Source: Eledone cirrhosa (taxonomy: Eukaryota; Mollusca; Cephalopoda; Octopoda; Eledonidae). Taken from it: a stretch of DNA of 64,000 bases. The position numbers were made by a program, and so were the translations under genes. The stretch covers positions 8,018,450 through 8,082,449 of the forward strand of contig OZ024740.1 of assembly GCA_964016885.1 (NCBI GenBank). Reading direction: 5' to 3'. This document shows, one piece after another, positions 40,801-53,679 of this stretch (positions are counted from its first letter, which is position 1; each line of letters begins with the position of its first letter). The notes beneath the pieces are model-generated. The model saw only the letters and a program-made list of their open reading frames with translations. It searched no databases and had not been told where the DNA came from.

Positions 40801-43800
40801 AGGTATGTCAGTTTCTATTGGTATGTCAGTTTCTATTGCTATATCAGTTTCTATTGGTATATCAGTTTCGATTGGTATGTCAGTTTCGATTAGTATATCA
40901 GTTTCTATAGGTATGTCAGTTTCTATTGGTATATCAGTTTCGATTGGTATATCAGTTTCTATGGTATGTCAGTTTCGTTTGGTATGTCAGTTTCTATTGG
41001 TATATCAGTTTCGATTGACATATCAGTTTTGATTAGTATGTCAGTTTCTACTGGTATGTCAGTTTCGATTAGTATATCAGTTTCTATTGGTATGTCAGTT
41101 TCGATTGATATGTCAGTTTCTATTTGTATATCAGTTTCGATTGGTATATCAGTTTCTATTGGTATATCAGATTCAATTAGTATATCAGTTTCGATTAGTA
41201 TGTCAGTTTCTATTGGTATGACAGTTTCGATAGTTATGTCAGTTTCGATTGGTATATAAGTTTCTATTGGTATATCAGTTTCCATTGTTATGTCACATTC
41301 GATTGGAATGTCAGTTTCTATTGGTATATCAGTTTCGATTGGTAGGTCAGTTTCTATTGGTATATCAGTTTCGATTAGTATATCAGTTTCTATTGGTATG
41401 TCTGTTTCTATTGGTATATCAGTTTCGATTGGTATGTCAGTTTCGATTGGTATGTCAGTTTCAATTGGTTTATTAGTTTCGATTGGTACATCAGTTTAGA
41501 TTGGTATGTAAGTTTCGATTGGGATGTCAGTTTTGATTGGTATATCAGTTTCTATTGGTATATCAGTTTCTATTGTTATGTCAGTTTCTATTGGTATATC
41601 AGTTTTGATTGGTATATTAGTTTCGATTGGTATGTCAGTTTCTATTGGTATATCAGTTTTTATTGGTATGTAAGTTTTGATTGGTATATTAGTTTCGATT
41701 GGTATGTCAGTTTCGATTAGTATGTCAATTTCTACTGGTATGTCAGTTTCAATTAGTATATCAGTTTCTATTGGTATGTCATTTTCGATTGGTATGTCAG
41801 TTTCGATTGCTTTGTCAGTTTCGATTGGTATATCAGTTTCGAATGGTATGTCAATCTCGATTGGTATGTCAGTTTCGATTGGTATATCAGCTTCTATTGG
41901 TATGTCAGTTTCAATTAGTATATCAGTTTCTATTGGTATGTCAGTTTCTATTGCTATATCAGTTTCTATTGGTATATCAGTTTCGATTGGTAAATCAGTT
42001 TCGATGGTATGTCAGTTTCGATTGGTATGTCAGTTTCTATTGGTATATCAGTTTCGATTGATATATCAGTTTCGATTAGTATGTCAATTTCTACTGGTAT
42101 GTCAGTTTCAATTAGTATATCAGTTTCTATTGGTATGTCAGTTTCTATTGGTATGTCAGTTTCTATTGGTATATCAGCTGCGATTAGTATATCAGTTTCG
42201 ATTAGTATGTCAGTTTCTATTGGTATGTCAGTTTCAATTGGAATGTCAGTTTTGATTGGTATATCAGTTTCTATTGGTATGTCAGTTTTTATTATTATAT
42301 CACTTTCTATTGGTATGACAGTTTCGATTGGTATGTCAGTTTCGATTGGTATATAAGTTTCTATTGGTATATCAGTTTCCATTGGTATGTCATATTCGAT
42401 TGGTATGTCAGTATTGATTGGTATATGAGTTTCTACTGATATGTCAGTTTCGATTAGTATATCAGTTTCTATTGGTATGTCAGTTTCTATTGGTATATCA
42501 GTTTTGATTGGTATATCAGTTCAGATTGGTATGTCAATTTATATTGGTATATCAGTTTTTATTGGTATGTCAGTTGTGATTGGTATATTAGTTTCTATTG
42601 GTATGTCAGTTTCTATTGGTATGTCAGTTTCGATTGGTATGTCAGTTTCGATTGGTATATCAGCTTCGATTGGTATGTTAGTTTCGATTGGTATGTCAAT
42701 TTCGATTGGTATATTACTTTCTACTGGTATTGCAGTTTCAATTAATATATCAGCTTCTATTGGTATGTCAGATTCAATTAGTATATCAGTTTCTATTGGT
42801 ATGTCAGTTTCGATTGGTATGTTAGTCCTCGAATTGTATGTCAGTTTCTATTGGTATATCAGTTTCGATTGGTATGTCAATTTCAATTAGTATATCAGTT
42901 TCTATAGGTATGTCAGTTTCTATTGGTATGTCAGTTTCTATTGCTATATCAGTTTCTATTGGTATATCAGTTTCGATTGGTATGGCAGTTTCGATTAGTA
43001 TATCAGTTTCTATAGGTATGTCAGTTTCTATTGGTATATCAGTTTCGATTGGTATATCAGTTTCTATGGTATGTCAGTTTCGTTTGGTATGTCAGTTTCT
43101 ATTGGTATATCAGTTTCGATTGATATATCCATTTCGATTAGTTTGTCAGTCTCTACTGGTATGTCAGTTTCGATTAGTATATCAGTTTCTATTGGTATGT
43201 CAGTTTCGATTGATATGTCAGTTTCTATTTGTATATCAGTTTCGATTGGTATATCAGTTTCTATTGGTATATCAGATTCAATTAGTATATCAGTTTCGAT
43301 TAGTATGTCAGTTTCTATTGTTATGACAGTTTCGATTGTTATGTCAGTTTCGATTGGTATATAAGTTTCTATTGGTATATCAGTTTCCATTGTTATGTCA
43401 CATTCGATTGGAATGTCAGTTTCTATTGGTATATCAGTTTCGATTGGTAGGTCAGTTTCTATTGGTATATCAGTTTCGATTAGTATATCAGTTTCTATTG
43501 GTATGTCTGTTTCTATTGGTATATCAGTTTCGATTGGTATGTCAGTTTCAATTGGTATATCAGTTTCAATTGGTATATCAGTTTCGATTGGTATATCAGT
43601 TTAGATTGGTATGTAAGTTTCGATTGGGATGTCAGTTTTGATTGGTATATCAGTTTCTATTGGTATATCAGTTTCTATTGTTATGTCAGTTTCTATTTGT
43701 ATATCAGTTTTGATTGGTATATTAGTTTCGATTGGTATTTCAGTTTCTATTGGTATATCAGTTTTTATTGGTATGTAAGTTTTGATTGGTATATTAGTTT

Positions 43801-46800
43801 CGATTGGTATGTCAGTTTCGATTAGTATGTCAATTTCTACTTGTATGTCAGTTTCAATTAGTATATCAGTTTCTATTGGTATGTCATTTTCGATTGGTAT
43901 GTCAGTTTCGATTGGTATATCAGTTTCGATTGATATATCAGTTTCGATTAGTATGTCAATTTCTACTGGTATGTCAGTTTCAATTAGTATATCAGTTTCT
44001 ATTGGTAGGTCAGTTTCTATTGGTATGTCAGTTTCTATTGGTATATCAGCTGTGATTAGTATATCAGTTTCGATTAGTATGTCAGTTTCTATTGGTATGT
44101 CAGTTTCAATTGGTATGTCAGTTTTGATTGGTATATCAGTTTCTATTGGTATGTCAGTTTTCATTATTATATCAGTTTCTATTGGTATGACAGTTTCGAT
44201 TGGTATGTCAGTTTTGAGTGGTATATAAGTTTCTATTGGTATATCAGTTTCCATTGGTATGTCATATTTGATTGGTATGTCAGTTTTGATTGGTATATCA
44301 GTTTCTACTGATATGTCAGTTTCGATTAGTATATCAGTTTCTATTGGTATGTCAGTTTCTATTGGTATATCAGTTTTGATTGGTATATTAGTTTCGATTG
44401 GTATGTCAGTTTCTATTGGTATATCAGTTTTTATTGGTATGTAAGTTTTGATTGGTATATTAGTTTCGATTGGTATGTCAGTTTCGATTACTATGTCAAT
44501 TTCTACTGGTATGTCAGTTTCAATTAGTATATCAGTTTCTATTGGTATGTCATTTTCGATTGGTATGTCAGTTTCGATTGCTTTGTCAGTTTCGATTGGT
44601 ATATCAGTTTCGATTGGTATGTCAATTTATATTGGTATATCAGTTTTTATTGGTATGTCAGTTGTGATTGGTATATTAGTTTCTATTGGTATGTCAGTTT
44701 CGATTGATATGTCAGTTTTGATTGGTATATCAGTTCCGGTTGGTATGTCAGTTTCGATTGGTATGTCAGTTTCGATTGGTATATCAGCTTCGATTGGTAT
44801 GTCAGTTTCGATTGGTATGTCAATTTCGATTGGTATATTACTTTCTACTGGTATTGCAGTTTCAATTAATATATCAGCTTCTATTGGTATGTCAGATTCA
44901 ATTAGTATATCAGTTTCTATTGGTATGTCAGTTTCGATTGGTATGTTAGTCCTCGAATTGTATGTCAGTTTCTATTGGTATATCAGTTTCGATTGGTATG
45001 TCAATTTCAATTAGTATATCAGTTTCTATAGGTATGTCAGTTTCTATTGGTATGTCAGTTTCTATTGCTATATCAGTTTCTATTGGTATATCAGTTTTGA
45101 TTGGTATGTCAGTTTCGATTAGTATATCAGTTTCTATAGGTATGTCAGTTTCTATTGGTATATCAGTTTCGATTGGTATATCAGTTTCTATGGTATGTCA
45201 GTTTCATTTGGTATGTCAGTTTCTATTGGTATATCAGTTTCGATTGATATATCAGTTTCGATTAGTATGTCAGTTTCTACTGGTATGTCAGTTTCGATTA
45301 GTATATCAGTTTCTATTGGTATGTCAGTTTCGATTGATATGTCAGTTTCTATTTGTATATCAGTTTCGATTGGTATATCAGTTTCTATTGGTATATCAGA
45401 TTCAATTAGTATATCAGTTTCGATTAGTATGTCAGTTTCTATTGGTATGACAGTTTCGATTGTTATGTCAGTTTCGATTGGTATATAAGTTTCTATTGGT
45501 ATATCAGTTTCCATTGTTATGTCACATTCGATTGGTAAATCAGTTTCGATGGTATGTCAGTTTCGATTGGTATGTCAGTTTCTATTGGTATATCAGTTTC
45601 GATTAGTATGTCAATTTCTACTGGTATGTCAGTTTCAATTAGTATATCAGTTTCTATTGGTATGTCAGTTTCTATTGGTATGTCAGTTTCTATTGGTATA
45701 TCAGCTGCGATTAGTATATCAGTTTCGATTAGTATGTCAGTTTCTATTGGTATGTCAGTTTCAATTGGTATGTCAGTTTTGATTGGTATATCAGTTTCTA
45801 TTGGTATGTCAGTTTTTATTATTATATCACTTTCTATTGGTATGACAGTTTCGATTGGTATGTCAGTTTCGATTGGTATATAAGTTTCTATTGGTATATC
45901 AGTTTCCATTGGTATGTCATATTCGATTGGTATGTCAGTTTTGATTGGTATATGAGTTTCTACTGATATGTCAGTTTCGATTAGTATATCAGTTTCTATT
46001 GGTATGTCAGTTTCTATTGGTATATCAGTTTTGATTGGTATATCAGTTCCGATTGGTATGTCAATTTATATTGGTATATCAGTTTTTATTGGTATGTCAG
46101 TTGTGATTGGTATATTAGTTTCTATTGGTATGTCAGTTTCTATTGGTATGTCAGTTTCGATTGGTATGTCAGTTTCGATTGGTATATCAGCTTCGATTGG
46201 TATGTTAGTTTCGATTGGTATGTCAATTTCGATTGGTATATTACTTTCTACTGGTATTGCAGATTCAATTAATATATCAGCTTCTATTGGTATGTCAGAT
46301 TCAATTAGTATATCAGTTTCTATTGTTATGTCAGTTTCGATTGGTATGTTAGTCCTCGAATTGTATGTCAGTTTCTATTGGTATATCAGTTTCGATTGGT
46401 ATGTCAATTTCAATTAGTATATCAGTTTCTATAGGTATGTCAGTTTCTATTGGTATGTCAGTTTCTATTGCTATATCAGTTTCTATTGGTATATCAGTTT
46501 CGATTGGTATGGCAGTTTCGATTAGTATATCAGTTTCTATAGGTATGTCAGTTTCTATTGGTATATCAGTTTCGATTGGTATATCAGTTTCTATGGTATG
46601 TCAGTTTCGTTTGGTATGTCAGTTTCTATTGGTATATCAGTTTCGATTGATATATCCATTTCGATTAGTTTGTCAGTCTCTACTGGTATGTCAGTTTCGA
46701 TTAGTATATCAGTTTCTATTGGTATGTCAGTTTCGATTGATATGTCAGTTTCTATTTGTATATCAGTTTCGATTGGTATATCAGTTTCTATTGGTATATC

Positions 46801-49300
46801 AGATTCAATTAGTATATCAGTTTCGATTAGTATGTCAGTTTCTATTGTTATGACAGTTTCGATTGTTATGTCAGTTTCGATTGGTATATAAGTTTCTATT
46901 GGTATATCAGTTTCCATTGTTATGTCACATTCGATTGGAATGTCAGTTTCTATTGGTATATCAGTTTCGATTGGTAGGTCAGTTTCTATTGGTATATCAG
47001 TTTCGATTAGTATATCAGTTTCTATTGGTATGTCTGTTTCTATTGGTATATCAGTTTCGATTGGTATGTCAGTTTCGATTGGTATGTCAGTTTCAATTGG
47101 TATATCAGTTTCGATTGGTATATCAGTTTAGATTGGTATGTAAGTTTCGATTGGGATGTCAGTTTTGATTGGTATATCAGTTTCTATTGGTATATCAGTT
47201 TCTATTGTTATGTCAGTTTCTATTTGTATATCAGTTTTGATTGGTATATTAGTTTCGATTGGTATTTCAGTTTCTATTGGTATATCAGTTTTTATTGGTA
47301 TGTAAGTTTTGATTGGTATATTAGTTTCGATTGGTATGTCAGTTTCGATTAGTATGTCAATTTCTACTTGTATGTCAGTTTCAATTAGTATATCAGTTTC
47401 TATTGGTATGTCATTTTCGATTGGTATGTCAGTTTCGATTGGTATATCAGTTTCGATTGATATATCAGTTTCGATTAGTATGTCAATTTCTACTGGTATG
47501 TCAGTTTCAATTAGTATATCAGTTTCTATTGGTAGGTCAGTTTCTATTGGTATGTCAGTTTCTATTGGTATATCAGCTGCGATTAGTATATCAGTTTCGA
47601 TTAGTATGTCAGTTTCTATTGGTATGTCAGTTTCAATTGGTATGTCAGTTTTGATTGGTATATCAGTTTCTATTGGTATGTCAGTTTTCATTATTATATC
47701 AGTTTCTATTGGTATGACAGTTTCGATTGGTATGTCAGTTTTGAGTGGTATATAAGTTTCTATTGGTATATCAGTTTCCATTGGTATGTCATATTTGATT
47801 GGTATGTCAGTTTTGATTGGTATATCAGTTTCTACTGATATGTCAGTTTCGATTAGTATATCAGTTTCTATTGGTATGTCAGTTTCTATTGGTATATCAG
47901 TTTTGATTGGTATATTAGTTTCGATTGGTATGTCAGTTTCTATTGGTATATCAGTTTTTATTGGTATGTAAGTTTTGATTGGTATATTAGTTTCGATTGG
48001 TATGTCAGTTTCGATTACTATGTCAATTTCTACTGGTATGTCAGTTTCAATTAGTATATCAGTTTCTATTGGTATGTCATTTTCGATTGGTATGTCAGTT
48101 TCGATTGCTTTGTCAGTTTCAATTGGTATATCAGTTTCGATTGGTATGTCAATTTATATTGGTATATCAGTTTTTATTGGTATGTCAGTTGTGATTGGTA
48201 TATTAGTTTCTATTGGTATGTCAGTTTCGATTGATATGTCAGTTTTGATTGGTATATCAGTTCCGGTTGGTATGTCAGTTTCGATTGGTATGTCAGTTCC
48301 GATTGGTATATCAGCTTCGATTGGTATGTCAGTTTCGATTGGTATGTCAATTTCGATTGGTATATTACTTTCTACTGGTATTGCAGTTTCAATTAATATA
48401 TCAGCTTCTATTGGTATGTCAGATTCAATTAGTATATCAGTTTCTATTGGTATGTCAGTTTCGATTGGTATGTTAGTCCTCGAATTGTATGTCAGTTTCT
48501 ATTGGTATATCAGTTTCGATTGGTATGTCAATTTCAATTAGTATATCAGTTTCTATAGGTATGTCAGTTTCTATTGGTATGTCAGTTTCTATTGCTATAT
48601 CAGTTTCTATTGGTATATCAGTTTCGATTGGTATGTCAGTTTCGATTAGTATATCAGTTTCTATAGGTATGTCAGTTTCTATTGGTATATCAGTTTCGAT
48701 TGGTATATCAGTTTCTATGGTATGTCAGTTTCATTTGGTATGTCAGTTTCTATTGGTATATCAGTTTCGATTGATATATCAGTTTCGATTAGTATGTCAG
48801 TTTCTACTGGTATGTCAGTTTCGATTAGTATATCAGTTTCTATTGGTATGTCAGTTTCGATTGATATGTCAGTTTCTATTTGTATATCAGTTTCGATTGG
48901 TATATCAGTTTCGATTGGTATATCAGATTCAATTAGTATATCAGTTTCGATTAGTATGTCAGTTTCTATTGGTATGACAGTTTCGATTGTTATGTCAGTT
49001 TCGATTGGTATATAAGTTTCTATTGGTATATCAGTTTCCATTGTTATGTCACATTCGATTGGAATGTCAGTTTCTATTGGTATATCAGTTTCGATTGGTA
49101 GGTCAGTTTCTATTGGTATATCAGTTTCGATTAGTATATCAGTTTCTATTGGTATGTCTGTTTCTATTGGTATATCAGTTTCGATTGTTATGTCAGTTTC
49201 GATTGGTATGTCAGTTTCAATTGGTATATCAGTTTCGATTGGTATATCAGTTTAGATTGGTATGTAAGTTTCGATTGGGATGTCAGTTTTGATTGGTATA
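34870..49300 (+). repeat. Eight ~2-kb higher-order units (dimeric arrangement)
   Basis: A block around a 17-bp monomer (TTTCTATGGTATGTCAG) marks each unit. Equivalent landmarks lie near 35,094, 36,947, 39,052, 40,959, 43,064, 45,188, 46,591 and 48,715, giving spacings of 1,853, 2,105, 1,907, 2,105, 2,124, 1,403 and 2,124 bp. Alternate units are more alike: 35,704 to 39,716, 36,288 to 40,300, 37,665 to 41,677 and 39,383 to 43,395 are all exactly 4,012 bp apart. From 42,010 on, the dimer period becomes 3,527 bp (42,441 to 45,968; 43,064 to 46,591; 45,188 to 48,715). Copies are nearly identical. Confidence 0.85.
36004..36020 (+). repeat. 17-bp monomer variant (example)
   Basis: TCAGTTTCGATGGTATG lacks one T of the usual GATTGG. 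The variant and its sister TTTCTATGGTATG recur at fixed places in the ~2-kb units (about 35,094, 37,990, 40,022, 42,002, 45,548) and in the 7.5-kb units (about 1,250 and 8,350). It shifts any reading frame by one base. Confidence 0.85.
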
Positions 49301-49980
49301 TCAGTTTCTATTGGTATATCAGTTTCTATTGGTATATCAGTTTTGATTGGTATGTCAATTTCAATTAGTATATCAGTTTCTATAGGTATGTCAGTTTCTA
49401 TTGGTATGTCAGTTTCTATTGCTATATCAGTTTCTATTAGTATATCAGTTTCGATTGGTATGTCAGTTTCGATTAGTATATCAGTTTCTATAGGTATGTC
49501 AGTTTCAATTGGTATATCAGTTTCGATTGGTATGTCAGTTTCGATTAGTATGTTAGTTCCGATTTGTATGTCAGTTTCTATTGGTATATCAGTTTCGATT
49601 GGTATATCAGTTTCAATTTGAAAGTCAGTTTCTATTGGTATATCAGTTCCTATTGGTATGTCAGTTTCGATTGGTATATCAGTTTCGATTGGTATATCAG
49701 TTCCTATTGCAATATCAGTTACTATTGGTATGTCAGTTTCTATTGGTATATCAGCTTCGATTAGTATTTTCAGTTTCGATTAGTATGTCCGTTTCTATTG
49801 GTATATCAGTTTCGATTGGTATGTCAGTTTCTATTGGTATGTCAGTTTTGATCATTATATCAGTTACTATTGGTATGTCAGTTTCGATTGGTATATCAGT
49901 TTCGACTGGTATGTCAGTTTCGATTAGTATATCAGTTTCTATTGGTATGTCAGTTTCTATTGGTATGTCAGTTTTGATTG

Positions 49981-50010
49981 GTATATCAGTTTCGATAGAA
50001 ACTGATATAC
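49981..50010. repeat. Left inversion joint (inverted repeat)
   Basis: The array changes orientation here within a few bases. GTATATCAGTTTC (49,981-49,993) is followed by a 4-bp spacer GATA and then by its exact reverse complement GAAACTGATATAC (49,998-50,010). All monomers to the left read TCAGTTTC and all to the right read GAAACTGA. Pairing can continue outward with mismatches, because both flanks are copies of one monomer in opposite orientation. Confidence 0.95.
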
Positions 50011-53000
50011 TAATTGAAACTGACATACCAATAGAAACTGATATAGCAATGGGAACTGATATTCCAATAGAAACTGACATACAAATTGAAACTGATATAC
50101 CAATCGAAACTGATATACTAATAGAAACTGACATACGAATCGAGGACTAACATACCAATCGAAACTGATATACCAATCGAAACTGACATACCAATAGGAA
50201 CTGATATACCAATAGAAACTGACATACGAATTGAAACTGATATACCAATAGAAATTGATATACCAATCAAAACTGATATACCAATCGAAACTGACATTCC
50301 AATCGAAACTGACATACCAATAAAACTGATATACTAATCAAAACTGACTTACCAATAGACACTAACATACCAATTGAAACTGATATACCAATAGAAACAG
50401 ACATACCAATCGAAACTGTTATGTCAATCAAAACTGATATACCAATAGAAACTGATATACTAGTCTAAACTAATATACCAATCGAAACTGATATACCAAT
50501 AGAAACTGACATACTATCCTAAACTGATATACCAATCGAAATTGACATACCAATCGAAACTGACATACCAATCGAAACTTACATACCAATAGAAACTGAT
50601 ATACTAATCGAAACTGACTTACCAATCGAAACTAACCTACCTATAGAAACTGATATACTAATCGAAACTAATATACCAATCGAAACTGATATACCAATAG
50701 AAATTGACATACTTTTCTAAACTGATATACCAATCGAAATTGACATACCAATCGAAACTGACATACCAATCGAAACTGACATAACAATAGAAACTGACAT
50801 ACCAATCTAAACTGACATACCAATAGAAACTGATATACTAATCGAAACTGACATACCAGTAGAAACTGACATACTAATCGAAACTGATATATCAATCGAA
50901 AATGATATACCAATAGAAACTGACATACCAATCGAAATTGACATACCATCGAAACTGATAAACCAATCAAAACTGATATACCAATAGAAACTGACTTACC
51001 AATAGAAAATGATATACTAATCGAAACTGACATACCAATCGAAACTGATATACCAATCGAAACTGACATACCGATCGAAACTGATATACCAATCAAAACT
51101 GATGTACCAATCGAAACTGATATATCAATAGAAACTGACATACCAATCGAAACTGACATACCAATAGAAAGTGATATACTAATCGAAACTAACATACCAA
51201 TAGAAACTGACATACTAATCGAAACTGATATACCAATCGAAATTGACATACCAATCGAAACTGACATACCAATAGAAACTGACATACTAATCTAAACTGA
51301 TATACCAATCGAAACTGACATACCAATCGAAACTGATATATCAATCGAAACTGATATACCAATAGAAACTGATATACCAATCGAAACTGATATACCAATA
51401 GAAACAGATATACCTATAGAAACTGATGTACTAATCGAAACTGACATACCAATAAAAACTGATATACTAATTGAAATTGACATACCAATCGAAAATGATA
51501 TACCAATCAAAACTGACATACCAATCGAAACTGACATACCAATCGAAAGTGATATAAGCTATCGAAACTGATATAGCAATAGAAACTGATATACCTATCG
51601 AAACTGATATACTAATTGAAATTGACATACCAATAGAAACTGATATACTAATTGAAATTGACATACCAATCGAAACTGATATACCAATAGAAACTGATAT
51701 ACTAATTGAAACTGACATACCAATAGAAACTAATATACCTATCAAAATTGACATACCAGTCGAAACTGACATACCAATCGAAACTGATATACCAATCAAA
51801 ACTGACATACCAATCGGAACTGATATACCAATCGGAACTGACATACCAATCGAAACTGACATACCAATAGAAACTGATATACCAATCGAAACTGACATAC
51901 CAATCGAAACTGACATACCAATCGAAACTGATATACCAATCAAAACTGATATACCAATCGAAACTGATATATCAATTGAAACTGATATACCAATCAAAAC
52001 TGACATACCAATAGAAAATGATATACCAATAGAAACTGACATACCAATCAAAACTGATATACCAAGAGAAACTGACATACCAATCAAAACTGATATACCA
52101 ATAGAAACTGTCATTTGAGGACTAACATACCAATCGAATCTGACATACCAATCGAAACTCATGTACCAATCGAAACTGACATACCAATAGAAACTGATAT
52201 ACCAATCAAAACTGATATATCCATAGAAACTGACATAACAATCGAAAATGACATTCTAATCGAAACTGACATACCAATAGACACTGATATACTAATCGAA
52301 ACTGACATACCAGTAGAAACTGACATACCATCGAAACTGATATACCAATCGAAACTGATATACCAATAGAAACTGACATATACCTATAGAAACTGATGTA
52401 CTAATCGAAACTGACATACCAATCGAAACTGATATACCAATAGAAACTGATATACTAATTGAAATTGACATACCAATCGAAACTGATATACCAATCGAAA
52501 CTGACATACCAATCGAAACTGATATAAGCTATCGAAACTGATATAGCAATAGAAACTGATATACCTATCGAAACTGATATACTAATTGAAATTGACATAC
52601 TAATAGAAACTGATATACTGATTGAAATTGACATAACAATCGAAACTGATATACCAATAGAAACTGACATACCAATCGAAACTGCCATACCAATCGAAAC
52701 TGATATACCAATCGAAACTGACATACCAATCGTAACTGATATACCAATCGAAACTGACATACCAATCGAAACTGATATACTCATTGAAACTGACATACCA
52801 ATAGAAACTTATATACTAATTGAAACTGACATACCAATAGAAACTAATATACCTATCGAAATTGACATACCAATCGAAACTGACATACAAATCGAAACTG
52901 ATATACCAATCAAAACTGACATACCAATCGGAACTGATATACCAATCGAAACTGACATACCAATCGTAACTGATATACCAATCGAAACTGACATACCAAT

Positions 53001-53280
53001 CGAAACTGCCATACCAATCGAAACTGATATACCAATCAAAACTGATATGCCAATCGAAACTGATATATCAATCGAAACTGATATACCAATCAAAACTGAC
53101 ATACCAATAGAAAATGATATACCAATAGAAACTGACATACCAATCGAAACTGATATACCAATCGAAACTGATATAGCAATAGAAACTGATATACTAATCG
53201 AAAATGACATACCAATTGAAACTGATATACCAATCGAAACTGATATACCAATAGATACTGACATACCAATCGAAACTGAT
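49998..53280 (-). repeat. 18-bp satellite array, inverted block, left part
   Basis: The same 18-bp family in reverse orientation, plus strand reading CATACCAATCGAAACTGA / TATACCAATAGAAACTGA, about 182 monomers. It carries reverse complements of the 19-bp marker monomer (CGAGGACTAAC near 50,140; GAGGACTAAC near 52,120). Two related blocks each contain AAGCTATCGAAACTGATATAG (near 51,554 and 52,525). The sequence 52,860-53,280 matches 59,880-60,302. Confidence 0.95.
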
Positions 53281-53301
53281 ATCATCATCATCATCATCAT
53301 C
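53281..53301 (-). repeat. (ATC)7 microsatellite, 3' tail of the LINE
   Basis: Seven perfect ATC units on the plus strand, i.e. (GAT)7 at the 3' end of the element. It lies directly against satellite sequence ending ...CGAAACTGAT at 53,280. LINEs without poly(A) often end in such simple repeats, and the tail marks the 3' terminus and the minus orientation. Confidence 0.93.
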
Positions 53302-53679
53302 AACGTTTAACGTCCGTGTTCCACGCTTGCATGGGTTTGGACGGGGGTAGTCCCATTTGAGGCAAGAGTGATTGTCTTGCTCGCATAGGACTGTCTGGCA
53401 GGTTTTCTACAGTTGGATGCCCTTCCTAACACCAATCACATTTACAGTGTGGGTCTGGGAGGTTTTTACCGTGTTGCCTACACGGCCACATTACAGCGTG
53501 GACTGTGTGTTTTATTGTCGTGACACATACACGATCTCATTTGTTTCGGCCTCGATGGCGCGGCACCAACATAACTTTACATAGAACGGGGTGGTGTGGA
53601 TGGGGTGGGGGTGGTGGTGGTGGGACGGGGTGTATTGTGTTAGAGATGCCTACTGGCTGGAGTAGGTTTTACTATATAT
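53302..53679 (-). other. LINE 3' untranslated region with cephalopod-like repeat motifs
   Basis: Non-coding stretch between the reverse transcriptase stop codon and the GAT tail. On the plus strand it contains AACGTTTAACGTCCG right after the ATC run, GCATGGGTTTGGACGGGG (about 53,330-53,347) and TTGGATGCCCTTCCTAAC (53,413-53,430). I recall these motifs, with an adjacent ATC/CAT run, from highly abundant dispersed repeats of octopus and squid genomes. That is recognition from memory. Short open frames here (53,372-53,584; 53,505-53,687) have no recognisable product. Confidence 0.65.
53588..53630 (+). other. G-rich tract in the LINE 3' UTR
   Basis: A strongly G-rich run on the plus strand, including TGGGGTGGGGGTGGTGGTGG and a following GGGACGGGG. 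It has at least four G-runs of three or more and so could fold as a G-quadruplex. On the element's own (minus) strand it is C-rich. Nothing else in the window has such composition. Confidence 0.6.

Larger units (their letters stand above)
1..49997 (+). repeat. 18-bp satellite array, forward-orientation block
   Basis: Continuous head-to-tail tandem array of an 18-bp monomer, about 2,780 copies, reading TCAGTTTCGATTGGTATG / TCAGTTTCTATTGGTATA on the plus strand. The most variable positions are the purine in TATRTCAG and the base after TTTC (G, T or A). Most monomers are exactly 18 bp; occasional 17-bp (TTTCGATGGTATG type) and 19-bp (TTAGTCCTCGATTTGTATG type) variants shift the reading phase. 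The strand is rich in T and G (12-13 of 18 positions in the two common monomers). There is no interruption by unique sequence in this block. It continues beyond the left edge of the window. The function is unknown; it has the form of a satellite rather than a gene. Confidence 0.97.

Noticed and set aside
49751..49800. An extra rearrangement near TAGTATTTTCAGTTTCG.
   Set aside because: It is only a single off-length monomer; orientation and family do not change until 49,994.
1..49997. Dozens of long open reading frames encoding MSVSIG-, YQFRLV-, WYVSFD- or ETDIPI-type repeat proteins.
   Set aside because: They occur in several frames on both strands at the same place, follow the monomer exactly, and end wherever a variant monomer brings TAA, TAG or TGA or a 17/19-bp unit. 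No signal for real coding, splice sites or non-repeat domains.
53281..53450. tRNA-derived SINE rather than a LINE 3' end.
   Set aside because: No A-box/B-box promoter or tRNA-like fold was seen, and the sequence is continuous with a reverse transcriptase frame in the matching orientation.
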